Notes: generated from the letters alone by a model not told the origin. A stretch of DNA of 64,000 nucleotides from Papiliotrema nemorosa (GCA_032158125.1 JASKOT010000016.1:248001-312000); one strand, 5' to 3'; numbered from the stretch's first letter, positions 38,532 to 49,884 are shown. Numbers and translations are program-made.

Positions 38532-39510
38532 CTAGTCGAAGAGTCCGAAACCCATGTCGTCGTCGGAAGCCTCCTCCTCCTCGGCCTTCTTCTCCTCGGC
38601 GGCGGGGGCAGCGGCGGAAGAAGACTCGGCGGCGGCAGCAGGGGCAGCGGCGGCGAAAGCCTCTGGGTTGGCAAGGTACTCCTTGATCTGTAACGTTAGC
38701 ACTTGAGGGAATCAGGATGCTCACCTTGGCGGAACCCTCAAACTCGTAGTCGGTAGCGAGCGAGACGTAGAGCAAGTTCTTGTACGAGTTGACTAACGAG
38801 TGCATGACCGAGGCGATGGTGGGGATACCGATGGCCAAGGAGATGGCAGCAATGGCCTTGACACCCGAGGTGAAACCGGCGATCAAGGTAGACTCCTCAA
38901 TGTCCAAGATGGAAGGAGGGAACACGGCACCGTTGTCGTAGACTTGAACGACCGACATACCGTAGGTGAAGGGAGAGATGTTCAACATGTTGAGCAGGGT
39001 AGCCTCGGAAGTACCGACCTTGTTACCGACCGACACGACTTGAACGTCGTTGACAATTTCAATGGTACCTCGGGCAATCTTGGTTGGGATACCGAGAGCC
39101 TGGAAGAAAGAGGTCTTTCCGGGTTCCATACCAGTGTTACCGGCTGGGACAAAGACATCGACGGTAGCGACGGCACCGGCCTTGGCAGGGGCAGCGACGA
39201 CGTTGGAGACGATGATCTCTCGGACATCCTTCAGGTCACCAGAGGTGAAGACGAATCCAATGTTTCCCTTGACGTGGGGGAGCAACTTTTCGAATTGAGG
39301 GAAGTCGGCCAGGATGGTTCGGAGAGCTCGTCGGACCATGGTGTTCTTTCCCATGAGGACGACACCCTTTCCTCGGAGAGATTGTCGGATCTTGTGGATC
39401 TGTTGCGAAGACACATTGTCAATGTTACAGAGGAAGATCGAGGGGTATTGCTCGATCAAAGCTCGGAGCTTGGTGAAGTAGACTTCTTTCTCGGATCGTG
39501 TCGCTCCCAT
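38532..39510 (-). CDS. RPP0: 60S acidic ribosomal protein P0
   Basis: Two exons with one short intron (about 38688-38724); about 313 residues. The L10-like N-terminal domain begins [20 protein letters not shown] with [20 protein letters not shown], then [26 protein letters not shown] (in pieces). The C-terminal stalk is alanine-rich and ends in the eukaryotic P-protein tail [11 protein letters not shown]. It anchors the P1/P2 stalk on the large ribosomal subunit and recruits elongation factors. Codon use is strongly biased, as expected for high expression. A large antisense frame over it is an artefact of that bias. Confidence 0.98.
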
Positions 39511-39869
39511 GTTGGCGGTTTTCGGTGGTTGTTGAGGGTGAAGTAGGTAGAGCGATGCGGTGTCTCCCAAGTGACAATTGCAGTGATTGTCAGAAGGCTG
39601 TTTAAAGACTGGAGTATGAAGAAGAGAGGTCGACTGTCGATGCTACAAAGATATCCCCCCTCCTCCGCTGGCGACGGTGAGCGCGACAGTTTCGGTAGCG
39701 AGCGGGATCAAATTTTTGGATTTTGACCCCAAGGTGAGATAACGCCGCTGGGTGGCGATCGGAGTTACCTCGATGTGGCACCTGGCAGCACCTATACCCG
39801 GTCACCGTCACCTATACGCCTATATCCCTACACCTCTTACAGCTCAACCCCTACGCTCCCCGACATGGC
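39511..39869. promoter_or_regulatory. Bidirectional promoter region, RPP0 and the 39870 gene
   Basis: The region between divergent starts. It has a repeated CACCTATA word near 39777-39825. No TATA box seen. Confidence 0.4.
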
Positions 39870-41672
39870 ATGCAGCGACTGGTACGCCCATCAGTCGTCA
39901 ATGCATCGACCAGGCAGTTCTCCACCTCGCATATGACACGGAAATCAGCGGCAGACGTGGAATCAGGCATCTCTTATTGGTCCTCTGCGAGCTCTGATAA
40001 CCACCTGTACCCGACGCCGAGTCGGGATAGGGGAGGATTGTTCCCGGAGAGTTCAAAACATGCTCAACAGAGAGCATGGAGTGTTCAATCGAGCAAATGG
40101 GCTAGATCAGGCGTGTCAGACACGTCAAGAGGGGTTGACCGGAAGGGAGACTCTAGCGCGACTGCTTTCCCGTCTGTAGGGGAACCTCTGGGCAATTCGG
40201 ACGCGGAATATACTCGACCTCCGGATGGCACCTGGGACAAGGAGGAAGCGAGGCGTATAGGGAGAATGGACTATCAGTCGATTATCAAGTTTGCTCTTGA
40301 AAGGGTCATCGATTTGCATTCCCCTAGCCCGCCCCCGAAGCAAGATGACCACCCGCCCGGTTCAGAGGAACACACCCTTGGGCGTTTGCAGGAGAAGACT
40401 CCTTCGTCATCCGACACGAAAGCTGGCTTGTTGTCCAGTGTAACACCCAGTCCCACAACCTCCTCTACCACCACACCAAAACTACCTCCACCTTTACCGC
40501 CTATCCTCACCCGTCTGGTGCAGACGCGCAACTACCGCCTAGCCGTTCTACACGTCCTCAACAACCCCCATCTCGCCTCGGACCACTCGATGGTACTTCG
40601 CCTAGCTCACCGCCTGGAACTGAGAGGAGCCGGATCTTGCGCTCAGCGTCTACGTGATTCCGTCGCTCAGTGGAGAATCGAAGCGGAGCAAAACGGCTAC
40701 ACCGAAAATCAGACTTGCAAACTCGCACCCAAGTCTGAGAACCAAGAAGGGAAGCCCGGATACTGGAGTCTACCCACAGTCCCAACCCCTCACCATGAAT
40801 GGGTTCGGACCAAATCACTCGGTCTGACCACTCATCTCAACGGCCATTTATCTTTCATGCTTCGCAAATGCTCTCTACAACCTCGATTGAGCCCCCTCGA
40901 CGCACCTCAACATTCACCGCCAAAGGGAGAAGGGGCGTGGCCACCTGCTCGTCCGAATCTGCGCCAACTTCGCCAATTGTTGTATACGATACATGTGTTT
41001 GAAGGGAAATACGGTTTCAAACCGGATCGTGTGACGGCCAATATCATCCTAGGATGCTGGTTCCATTGCGCTTCACCAACGAGGGATATGGGTCCGGATC
41101 CATACGTCTTTCTTGATCATGGAGAAGGGACAGAGCCAGAGATGAAGTTGAAGAAGAGAGGACCGAGAGTGATGGACAAAAGGGAGATTATGATGCTTTT
41201 TCGGGTGGTCTCTATGGTCATCATGCGGTCGGTGAGCTTGTCGGAGAAGGAGATGCAGAAGCGTGCAGAGGAGTACAAGAGACTGCATCCCGAGATCGAT
41301 ATGGTCCCTTCTCGCCCTACCCACGTTCCCGCCTCGATCACTGCAACGGTTTCCACAACCCAGGACCCGACGAGTTTGGACAGTTCCACCCAGCCAAACG
41401 AATCTAGTCAAATGCCTCAGAGTGCACCGACCTTCCCGATCAAGTTGGACGTGACGACCAATGGGGAAAATTGGGATATTAGCCATCACAAACATGTTCG
41501 CCCATTTGCCTCTATGGTCCTCAACGCCATGCGCTGGATAGGGAATATGGACAATGAGAGAGCAGAGGTGATGAGATGGGAGAAAGATGTCAGGGGCAGG
41601 CTGGAGACCGTGGGCGCGATGAGATTTGCTCTGGAGCAGGCGATGAAGCTGGATCAGACTGAAAGTGGGTGA
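39870..41672 (+). CDS. Unidentified 600-residue protein, probably mitochondrial
   Basis: A single long frame. The N-terminus (MQRLVRPSVVNASTRQFSTS) is basic, hydroxylated and arginine-spaced with RQFS, a good mitochondrial presequence and cleavage site. The middle is proline/serine-rich; conserved-looking helical parts include YQSIIKFALERVIDL, LPPILTRLVQTRNYRLAVLHVL, RLAHRLELRGAGSCAQRLRD and RQLRQLLYTIHVFEGKYGFKPDRVTANIILGCWF (in pieces). The latter reads like PPR-type helix pairs, which would suggest organellar RNA work, but this is a weak guess. An out-of-frame ATG at 39865 sits five bases before the chosen start and could reduce translation. Confidence 0.72.
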   Translation: MQRLVRPSVVNASTRQFSTSHMTRKSAADVESGISYWSSASSDNHLYPTPSRDRGGLFPESSKHAQQRAWSVQSSKWARSGVSDTSRGVDRKGDSSATAFPSVGEPLGNSDAEYTRPPDGTWDKEEARRIGRMDYQSIIKFALERVIDLHSPSPPPKQDDHPPGSEEHTLGRLQEKTPSSSDTKAGLLSSVTPSPTTSSTTTPKLPPPLPPILTRLVQTRNYRLAVLHVLNNPHLASDHSMVLRLAHRLELRGAGSCAQRLRDSVAQWRIEAEQNGYTENQTCKLAPKSENQEGKPGYWSLPTVPTPHHEWVRTKSLGLTTHLNGHLSFMLRKCSLQPRLSPLDAPQHSPPKGEGAWPPARPNLRQLRQLLYTIHVFEGKYGFKPDRVTANIILGCWFHCASPTRDMGPDPYVFLDHGEGTEPEMKLKKRGPRVMDKREIMMLFRVVSMVIMRSVSLSEKEMQKRAEEYKRLHPEIDMVPSRPTHVPASITATVSTTQDPTSLDSSTQPNESSQMPQSAPTFPIKLDVTTNGENWDISHHKHVRPFASMVLNAMRWIGNMDNERAEVMRWEKDVRGRLETVGAMRFALEQAMKLDQTESG

Positions 41673-41840
41673 GGCGACGATGAACGGCAAGGGGGTCGTA
41701 GTGGGAAGAAGCAGTAACATTAGACCGGACATGGCATTGCATAGAACACTGATGTACATCATCATCATCAATGTATCAAACTATTATACTTGTGTTTGCG
41801 ATTGCGCTTCGTATCGATGCTCAAGAGCGTGGGTGAGGGG

Positions 41841-42871
41841 CTACAGCCCAACTTCACCCTCTATCCACCAATTGTCCGCTTCCCAACCTACCCCTCGTAT
41901 CCTTACCCATTTACCCTCCCCAAGAGTCTGGTCTTCTGTCGTCTCAAGTATCCTATATCCGTCTTCCTTTGCTGCTTCCTCGACGAGCTTTCGCAATTCC
42001 CCTTCGACGAAGAGGTGATAGTACCGATGAAAGACTTGAGGTTCTGTCGTTCCTGCTTCTGGCTGATCGGGCTGTGCAGGGTTCGATTTGGGCTGATACA
42101 CCCAAGGTACCAATACGTCTTGGACCTTTTCCTCATCTGCCTTACTCTTTTCCTCCCTGGTTCCATCGAGATTGGTCTGCTCCAAACCTATACTCAAGCC
42201 ATCCACCGCGGGAGAACCCGTTGCGTCCAGGGTCGACGATGAGGATGCCTTGGCCCTCTTGCCCATCTTCCTCTTTGACCCGTCCCCTTGTTCATATGCC
42301 CATACGTAGATCATGAATCGGCTGAAAGGGGGTTTAGAAGAATGTACCAAGCTTTTCAGTAAGGCTTGGACAGACTGAGCTCGACGTTCCGGTGTCGAGA
42401 GGTGATGTATTGCAGCTATCGATATTGCCCAATCCTACATATCAGCTGCCCTGTCTACTCCGTGAATCCTAGGCCCAGCTGCTCAGAAAGAGGAGCCTCC
42501 TGCGATAAACTCACAAAAAGACCCCCTCTCCACCCTTCATATCCCAGTTCCGCTCGCACACACTCCGTCTTGCTCCCTCTCGTATGTGTTTCTCTGGCGA
42601 TTTCCAACAATCCAAAAGACATATCAAGCACCACAACCTCCCGTCCATTCTCCATAGCTAGCGGTACATACTTTCCGTTTCCCGCTCCACTGTCCAGACC
42701 GAGAGTGTTGGGAGGTAAGGAGGACAAGAAGGAAGAGACGAGGGGCCAGGGTTTGTATCGCGTCGAGGAGAAATGAGGGGCTATGGCTTCGTAGACTTTG
42801 TGTACGGCTTCGGATTCTGCTTGGACGGGAGGGAGGGTGGGCGCGTACGGTGTGGGTATCGGTTTGGGCAT
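41841..42871 (-). CDS. TRM9: tRNA wobble-uridine methyltransferase Trm9-like
   Basis: Two exons (intron about 42434-42511); about 315 residues. The N-terminus has VHKVYEAIAPHFSSTRYKPWPLV, the Trm9/ALKBH8 signature, then SAM-binding motif I LGLDSGAGNGKYVPLA, DMSFGLLEIA, DWAISIAAIHHLSTPERR and FMIYVWAYEQ. After a variable insert come VPWVYQ, FHRYYHLFVEGELRKLVEEA and the ending EADNWWIEGEVGL. Trm9 with Trm112 methylates carboxymethyluridine at position 34 of tRNAs. The insert is rich in Ser, Lys and Glu. Motif I has SGAGNG where CGNGK is more common, which is still compatible with SAM binding. Confidence 0.9.
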
Positions 42872-43113
42872 GGCGAAGCTCACGATGAGATCAGCTCAAG
42901 CTGCAGGTTCAGAATGGTGTGATCGAGAGCCGAAAATCTCAAAGTGGATCGAGTTGACCGGACCGAGAGTAGCACTCTCAACAGCACCATATTGATCCTC
43001 ATGCAGCCCATTGCGCATTCAAGATAAATTAGATACGTTCGTATATGCTGCTTCGGCCTGGTTCTCGCATTTGGTGAGGAATGACCTCCTGACTATAGCT
43101 TGTCCCCGTCCCC

Positions 43114-44366
43114 TTATGCCAAAGTCGCCCTGATCTCATCTATGAACTCGATGACTTTATCCTCCGCATCCTCAAAGAACTTGAGGGCATTTGCCAATCG
43201 GCCTTTAGCGATCGGATCAGCCTCTATCGCCTTGTCCAGTGTGTTCGAGTTGAGGTAGTCCGGGTAAGGCCATTCTACCGTTCCGTCATCCGGGATGAAT
43301 TTCAACGGATCATCCGAGGATATCTCTTCTGTGGTCGAAGTTTGGGGCGGGAGATCCGCACTGGACGAGATTCTGTGATCCCGCTCGCCCTTTCGGTAAG
43401 CCGGGAGCTCGGTATGCGCCAGGAGATCAGAGATGGAGGGAGGCATGACGGTAACGTGGTCTGCGCCGAGTTTGACTTGAGCAAAGACCTCTCGTCCTGT
43501 CATTTGGCTATTGTGAGCAGATGCCCTGTGCTATGTGTGTAAGACTCACCCCGCAGCCTTGAGTTCTGGTTGACGTTTTCCAGTCTCCGAAGCGAGCTTG
43601 TCGAAGGCTGCTCGGATGGCTCGACTGCGGGAAGCCATGGGGTGGTTCTTCCCTGGCTCCTCTACATCAGGCCAGTATGCCACATCTTGGAATGCCACAA
43701 TGGCTGTTGGTCAGCTTGGGCATGTGATGAAACGAACGCACCATTGAAATAAGGACTGATAGCGTACATGCCAGCTTGACTAGCGGCAATCGCTTGATGA
43801 GCCCCGAATACCGCCGTACCGAGAGTCTCAATCCCCTTCTTTTGCAAAGTCACGGCGGCTCTGACACCGGCAGAATTGGTAGGTATCTTGATACACAGTC
43901 GGTCCCTGGAGTCAGACATGCAGAATCATATCAAATGGTGAAAGCTCACTTGCCAATCCCCGCCTCCTCGTATGCCTTTGTGAGAGCCTCGGCGTATTTG
44001 ACAATGCCTTGCTCATTATTGGCACTCTTGGAGCTGACCTGGGCATAGACCCTGCCAGATAACAAAGGTATAATTCTTGAAGCAAACTCGGCATGCTATA
44101 CAGGTCAGAAGATGCACCCATATCGGTAGAGCACTTACCAGCTTGATAAAGATCTCTCCGGCAGAAAGCGACTCTGATTTCTGGATGACCTCTTTGACCG
44201 CCTCCCTATTTCGGAGATCCTGGACCATAGCTCCCAGAATGAACGTGTTACAAGTCGCATCGTGAGGTTTGAACGGCATAGCTTTCACATATTCCGGTTC
44301 GTAAGAATCGATATCGATTAAACATCCCGCAGATTCCATCTGCTCCAGGAGAGTCGGCTTGGCCAT
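43114..44366 (-). CDS. Transaldolase-family aldolase
   Basis: About four introns; about 330 residues. The start is MAKPTLLEQMESAGCLIDID. The barrel shows FILGAMVQDLRNREAVKEVI, SSKSANNEQGIVKYAEALTKAY and the Schiff-base lysine in RLCIKIPTNSAGVRAAVTL, then GTAVFGAHQAIAASQAGMYAISPYFN (in pieces). The class matches transaldolase/fructose-6-phosphate aldolase type proteins found as paralogues in fungi beside the main pentose-phosphate enzyme. Whether it is a true transaldolase or a dihydroxyacetone-releasing aldolase cannot be told. The next gene upstream on the same strand is a polyol-dehydrogenase-like SDR, so a polyol or pentose pathway role is plausible. Confidence 0.85.
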
Positions 44367-44933
44367 GGTGTATCACGGTTTGCACTTCACGGTCACACTT
44401 GAAAGAAAAGTTATACAGTGTATAGCAGATGCTCAACGTTTAGAAGCCTCTCAACAGTCTAGAGGGGCCTCCAGGAACATGGTGACCCGTGTCACCCCGT
44501 GTCATTAGCCTCCGGAAGACCGCAATAAACCGCCATTCGGGGAATTCCATCGCTGGGGCCGGAACCTGTATCCTCCCGCGCGAAGCTCGAGCAGCCACAC
44601 TTCGGTCCGGTACATAGACCGCGAAGCTTGCGGGTGATTCTCTTGTCAAGGGTGATATACGATTGATGAACGGGTAAACTGTCTGATCGGATATCATTCG
44701 GACGGTCTCCGGCGCATTTCATTCTCCGCAGTATCGAATGAGTGCGACACAGAACAATGCAGAACCATGCAGTCGACATATGAGAGTCAGAGATTCTGGG
44801 CAAAGGGGTGACTCGAAATAGAATGCATTAGAGGCAGAGGCATGACAGATGTACAAGCATTCCAAGAAAAGGGTACCCAAAACGACCAAGCGCCAACAAT
44901 TTACACCAATGGCTACACACACCTTACACGCCT
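44367..44933 (-). promoter_or_regulatory. Intergenic: aldolase promoter and SDR 3' end
   Basis: Contains GGTGAC-CCGT-GTCACC (44481-44496), followed directly by a second CCGTGTCA. No gene seen. Confidence 0.45.
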
Positions 44934-46329
44934 GACGAGTCAACAGGCGCAATCGTGATAACAGCAACACTCACATGTGTACCCTCCATCGACGAAAAGG
45001 TCAGATCCGGTAGTATACCTCGAAGCGTTACTAGCGAGGAGGATGATGGTCCCGCTCAAATCCTCCGGGTTGGCCATTCTTCCCTATAACGTCAGCTAGA
45101 CTCCTCTTAATGACATCTTAACGCACAAGTGGGGTCCTTCTGCACCACTCGGAGTACATCTCGGGATCTTGGTCGATGACCGATTGAGCCATTGCTGTCC
45201 TGACATATCCCGGGCTACGCATCAGTATGTAGCCATCGATAGGGAAATCGGAAATGGGGAAGCTCACCAGATGGTGTTGACTCGGATACCGCGGGGAGCC
45301 CACTCCACAGCGAGAGATTTACACATATGGCTTACGGCTGCTTCTGAAACATCAGTGCCTCTCCTCATCAGCTGTATCAGACGAACTTGAGAAGTTGTAA
45401 GGGGCTTGAGGTTGAGGTACGTTGACAATCTGCGAATCAGCATGGCTCGTAACATTGAACGGAAGGTATCACATACGTGACCTGACATGCTACCGAAGAA
45501 GACCATGGTACCCCCATTGGCCATGTACTTTGAGGCTTCCGTCGCGCAGTACCATGTACCTTCACGTCAGTACGATTCGCGTCCGGCCGGCATCGAGGGA
45601 GCTCACCCATCACGTTGATATCCAAGAGTTTCTTGACCTTTGCACTAGGGTACTTTTCAGCCGCAATGTTCTCCACTACTCCAGCGGCGGTGATCAGGCT
45701 ATCCACATCAGTCAACACCGACCATAAACTCGCTTGTCACGAACCACTGGAAAGTCAGCGAGCGGTATGAGACGGGGGAGATGGATACGCACATCAATCG
45801 ATCCTCCAAATTCGGCTGCTATGCTGGCCATCGCGCTCTGCACCACCTCCTCGTTGGATACATCACAAGCTACTGCCAAAGCTTGCAATTTCTCTCTCGG
45901 TCCCTCCTCATCTTCCTCTACACATCAGCTCAACATCAAACCCCGCTCAAGATGAGACCACGACGTACCATACCAAGCCATCAACTCGTCCTTTGCCTGG
46001 TCGACCGATTCCTGATGCAGATCAAGCAATGCTACCGAGGTCGAACCGGCTTCAATCAAAGCCCTGACGACCATATTCCCCAATCCTCTTCCTGCACCAG
46101 TGACGACGCATCTTTTGCCCTTCATTGAGAATAGGTCCAAGACCCGTTCTCTTCGTGCCGGTCGTTCAGCTTGGATCTTCTTTTCCTGCGGCAAGAGTGC
46201 AAGGTCGATCTAAGCGTCAACGGTGCTAAGATGATGATTCACTTGACTGATCTGCCTCTCAAAGTGCAACTTTGGGTTGACACTGACATCTGTCACTGGC
46301 TCGATAATCTCGGTGGTCTTGATGGGCAT
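44934..46329 (-). CDS. Short-chain dehydrogenase, arabinitol/sorbose reductase-like
   Basis: About seven introns; about 335 residues. After an N-terminal extension ([20 protein letters not shown]) comes the cofactor loop [46 protein letters not shown], the catalytic Tyr-x3-Lys in [27 protein letters not shown] (in pieces), and the ending [27 protein letters not shown]. This class includes fungal D-arabinitol 2-dehydrogenase, mannitol dehydrogenase and sorbose reductase. The last junction is my choice: splicing gives ...GGYTCV and stop at 44934; without it the frame runs slightly further. It neighbours the aldolase and has CGGTAATG/TTACCG sites upstream. Confidence 0.87.
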
Positions 46330-46911
46330 GGTGAGGAGTGATTTGTGGAGGCAAGGAAAACGTTCAAAAGTTGATGGAGGGGAATATGAGAGTGGGCTCT
46401 AGTACTCGAGTACTCGATGGTGCGCAAGTAAACCCGGAAGATGGACTTTAACAGCTTCCCTTTCTCTTTGTTCCGGCGTTGATGCATCCGGTTTGTCCCA
46501 TGTTCAGCATCAACGACAAACCGCACGAGCGCGACCCCCGCAAAATCGTAAATACCGATGAGACTACTCGAGAGGATTTACCGCATGATGCGGCAAGCGG
46601 TAATGAGCGCTCAATTTCGGACAATTGTCACATGCGGGTCCACAGAAAGCGGGGCAACAAAAAGATCGACGCCCCTGTTGTGCCTGAATGCATGTGATTG
46701 ACGTCTTCGCTCGGAGCGACTGCCTCGAGGGCGCGATCACGTGAGTACGCGGCTGGCGTGTGCTCTTGCTCCGGTCAGTACTCGTAGTCTCGATTTTGAA
46801 CAATATGACGGATCTCATGTTGACTCTATCATATATGGTACGGGTACAACAACAGGACGGAAAATGAAATCTGATCAAGGCATGCTATCCACTCGCTGCT
46901 CCCCGTCACCT
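46330..46911. promoter_or_regulatory. Intergenic: SDR promoter and citrate-carrier 3' end
   Basis: An inverted repeat TTACCGC-N12-GCGGTAA (46578-46603) lies about 250 bp before the SDR start. A CACGTG box is at 46738-46743. No gene seen. Confidence 0.5.
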
Positions 46912-48128
46912 CTACAGAGCAGTCATGATGCCCACGAGACGCTCATACACAGCAAAGACAATACCTCCACTGACCTGTGACATGTCAGCTTGAATCAACA
47001 CGGGAAGAGGAGTAACTCACCATGAGACGAGCCAAACGGGGAGTCGTCCCGCCCCACAATCTAGCTACACCCTCTTCCTTTACAATCTACCTGGTCAATG
47101 ACGGCTCAACCCAGACTGTCTCTCACTCACAGTGGTCAGGCAATGTATGCTATTCCTGTACTTTGCGGATGCACCCGTACTCTGCATTCTCGTCTTGACA
47201 TTGTCCAGCGGCATTGTCGAGTCTACAGCTCAGCACATACGCTCACGCAGAAAGATGGCTGAATACGCACAGACAGTGATCAACCCAGCGATGGCTCCCG
47301 CTCCAAACGTCATGGTGGATGACAATTTCCCAGTAGCGGGTTTCGTCCAGTCGAGCATTGCTTGTTGGACTGTAGCATACGAAGTGAACCGAACAGCACT
47401 GTTCGCTCCTTGCTTCATGATCTGTGGAATTAGCCGGATTCAGGGCAAATCGTGCAACCAAACTCACGGTCGGCGTTAGTCCCCGATATATCCCTCCGAA
47501 TCCTTCTGATCGACAGATTCCTATAGTCCCGTTGAGCATATTGGTGTATTGAGGATGAGCGGAACCAGCATCTTGGATCAATTTAGTTCTGCCATGTCAG
47601 CACAACTAGTCTGACTCTGCTCAGTCGTGTCTCACTTGATAGTCTCCGACGGTGTCACAGCTACTGCAGCCTCGACCACACCGGCACATAAACCAGCTAC
47701 CATCGTTCGTCCCGGTGTCAATTTGCCCTGCATTGGTCAATATCGCTCCTCATCGGGAAGCCAAAAACGTACATCTTCGGTGCGCAGCAGCTCCTTGATG
47801 GAATCATAGGTCATGAACCTCACTCCAGCCTTGAGTCCGTTTCCAACTATCAGAGCTCCCGCGCCGGGATACAACCCCCTCACTCCGCTCGTCTTGACAG
47901 TCTCGACCAGTAGCGAAGCAATTCCTTTTGCCTATATGCGTCAGAGAGCACCACATCTTAAAGTATCATATAGCTCACTTCTCCTCGGTTGGCAGAGAAT
48001 TGGGCTTTCGTTTTGAGGAATTCGGCGGGATAAGTCACTGCCCCTTCGAATGATCCAGCAATGATACCGGCCAAGAGGGACTCATACTGAGTTGGCTTTC
48101 GACTTTGAACAGTGGTAGACGACGACAT
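46912..48128 (-). CDS. CTP1: Mitochondrial tricarboxylate (citrate) carrier
   Basis: About six introns; about 300 residues, normal for the family. Three mitochondrial-carrier repeats are visible: SLLAGIIAGSFEGAVTYPAEFLKTKAQ, AGLCAGVVEAAVAVTPSETIKTKLIQD and AGAIAGLITVYCTMPLDNVKTRMQS (in pieces; each with Px[DE]xxK). The middle PSETIKTKLIQD and the terminal SGGIVFAVYERLV match the citrate-transport protein. It exchanges citrate for malate or other tri/dicarboxylates across the inner membrane, feeding cytosolic acetyl-CoA or importing tricarboxylates. It is divergent from a second carrier; the shared promoter holds repeated CGGAAAGT sites. Confidence 0.93.
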
Positions 48129-48518
48129 GGTGTACCGAGTGTGTTTTCTCTCTGAGATAAATCGGTAATGACGATGCTACGAGTATTACGAGTATGGCTC
48201 GCCCTCCACGGGCCTAGCTCGAGGTGTATATATGGTCTGAGTCGAAGCATACACAAAGGATCGGAAATTCCGTCGGCGATCACCGCCACACCCGGACGGA
48301 AAGTCACCGTAAACACTAAATGAGCAGCAGGAGAGTCACTTTCCGTATGACTTTCCGCTCGCGAGGGGTCTCTTCTCGCCGACTAACGCCGTGGAATCCC
48401 ATCCCATCTGCAGAGTATGTCGAAAACATGGTCGATGTATTTCGGGTTTCTTGGTAACTCCTGGTATACGGCACAGTTTCGAGTTCGTCACAGCCATCGT
48501 ATGCGGCCAAGGTAGCAA
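48129..48518. promoter_or_regulatory. Bidirectional promoter, citrate and dicarboxylate carriers, with CGGAAA sites
   Basis: Within 100 bp lie the palindrome CGGAA-A-TTCCG (48262-48272), CGGAAAGTCA (48297-48306) and, on the other strand, CGGAAAGTGA (48336-48345) and CGGAAAGTCA (48348-48357). A TATA-like TATATAT at 48227-48233 is 99 bp before the CTP1 start. CGGTAATG is at 48163-48170. Confidence 0.65.
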
Positions 48519-49588
48519 ATGTCCAGTTCCACTTCGGTAGCGACCGAGAATGTGAAAGAGCATCCATTCTGGCTCGGCGGTGCGCAGAAACTCATCAATG
48601 CTCTCAAGGCCTGGGCTGACGAGCAGGGGCCGCAGCTATGATGTCTGTAGTGATCACCCACCCTATCGACCAGACCAAAATTCGAGCGCAAACGCAACGC
48701 GTACGTCAAGGGATGCTAGCCACTGTCCGGAACACCGTCGCCGCAGAGGGATTCTTCGGGATGTGGACGGGGCTGTCTGGGAGTTTGTTGCGGCAGGCTA
48801 CATATGGAGCGGCGCGGTTTGGGATCTACTCCAAGTTGAAAGAGAGGGACGGGAGGGGTATCTTGCCTGGAGAGTCGCCTTCAAGGTGGAGCCTAGTCAA
48901 GAATGGGGCTATAGCGGGTGTCGTAGCTGGGATAGTTGGCGCACCAGGCGGTGAGTGGATAGATCACCATGTCTGCAACGACAAAATTGGCTGATGTGTA
49001 GAACTGGTCATGGTGCGACTAAGCTCGGACGGGGTGAAACCGCCAGAACAGCGGTTCAACTATAGAAATGCTATACAAGCGTTGTATAGGATAGGAAGGG
49101 ACGAAGGATTCGCGCATATATTCAGGGGGGCGGGAGCTACATGTCTGAGGAGTGTCATCATGAATGCGAGCCAGCTGTCGTGGTGAGCAGCCCTTCCAAA
49201 TGCCGAACCGAGCCAAGAGCAGGTTGCTGATATGTTAGCTACGACATGATACGAGAGCAACTCCTGGGTGCAGGACTCAAAGACGGAGTACCGTTGCATA
49301 TGTTTACGGCTTTCTTGGGAGGAACAATAGCGGTCACGCTCTGTGCCCCCGTGGACGTGGTCAAGTCCAGGATACAGTCGAGCAGAAAGGCCGGCGTGGT
49401 GAGTCTGAGCGATGTTGCCTCTGCGCTGGCCCTGATGCCATCAGACAATCTTCAGCGTGGTGCAGAAATCACTGAAAACGGACGGACCGTTGGTGTTCTT
49501 CAGAGGATGGTTGCCCGCTTGGTTGAGGATGACTCCCACAACTATGCTCACTTTTGTATTTTTCGAGCAGCTCAAGAAGATCTTTTAG
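48519..49588 (+). CDS. DIC1: Mitochondrial dicarboxylate/oxaloacetate-type carrier
   Basis: Five or so introns; about 300 residues. Splicing of the first intron (GTGCGC donor) gives FWLGGAAAMMSVVITHPIDQTKIRAQTQ (in pieces), the first carrier repeat. Next are GFFGMWTGLSGSLLRQATYGAARFGIYSKLK, GAIAGVVAGIVGAPGELVMVR and FLGGTIAVTLCAPVDVVKSRIQSS (all in pieces), ending FFRGWLPAWLRMTPTTMLTFVFFEQLKKIF (in pieces). The LRQATYGAAR...GAPGELVMVR features are those of the dicarboxylate carrier, which exchanges malate or succinate for phosphate. Divergent pairing with the citrate carrier suggests joint regulation of anion traffic. Confidence 0.9.
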
Positions 49589-49884
49589 CATATATCATTG
49601 ACATGCACGTACACATATCATTCATGGTCATAAGCATGCATAGCTTACACTCGCAGTCCTAGATTAGTGGCACTTCGATCATAGGCGGAGAGGTAGCAGT
49701 CAAACACTCTCAGCGCATGCAGATGAATCCCTCTTCCAGCCTCACCCCTTTCAGCCGGAACCTCATCACTCATCACTCTGAGCTCCGTCATTGACGCTGG
49801 CGCTATCCCCAACTGCGGTAGGTACACGCATGCATCCCTTGATCGCTATAGTACAGTAAGATTATCCAAAATTGGTCTTCGTCT

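Noticed and set aside
38800..39546. 248-codon plus-strand frame over ribosomal protein P0
   Set aside because: Antisense artefact of strongly biased codons in a highly expressed gene; composition is unlike a real protein.
41073..41771. 232-codon minus-strand frame over the 39870 gene
   Set aside because: Opposite a much longer sense frame with a mitochondrial-type N-terminus; low-complexity His/Leu/Pro composition.
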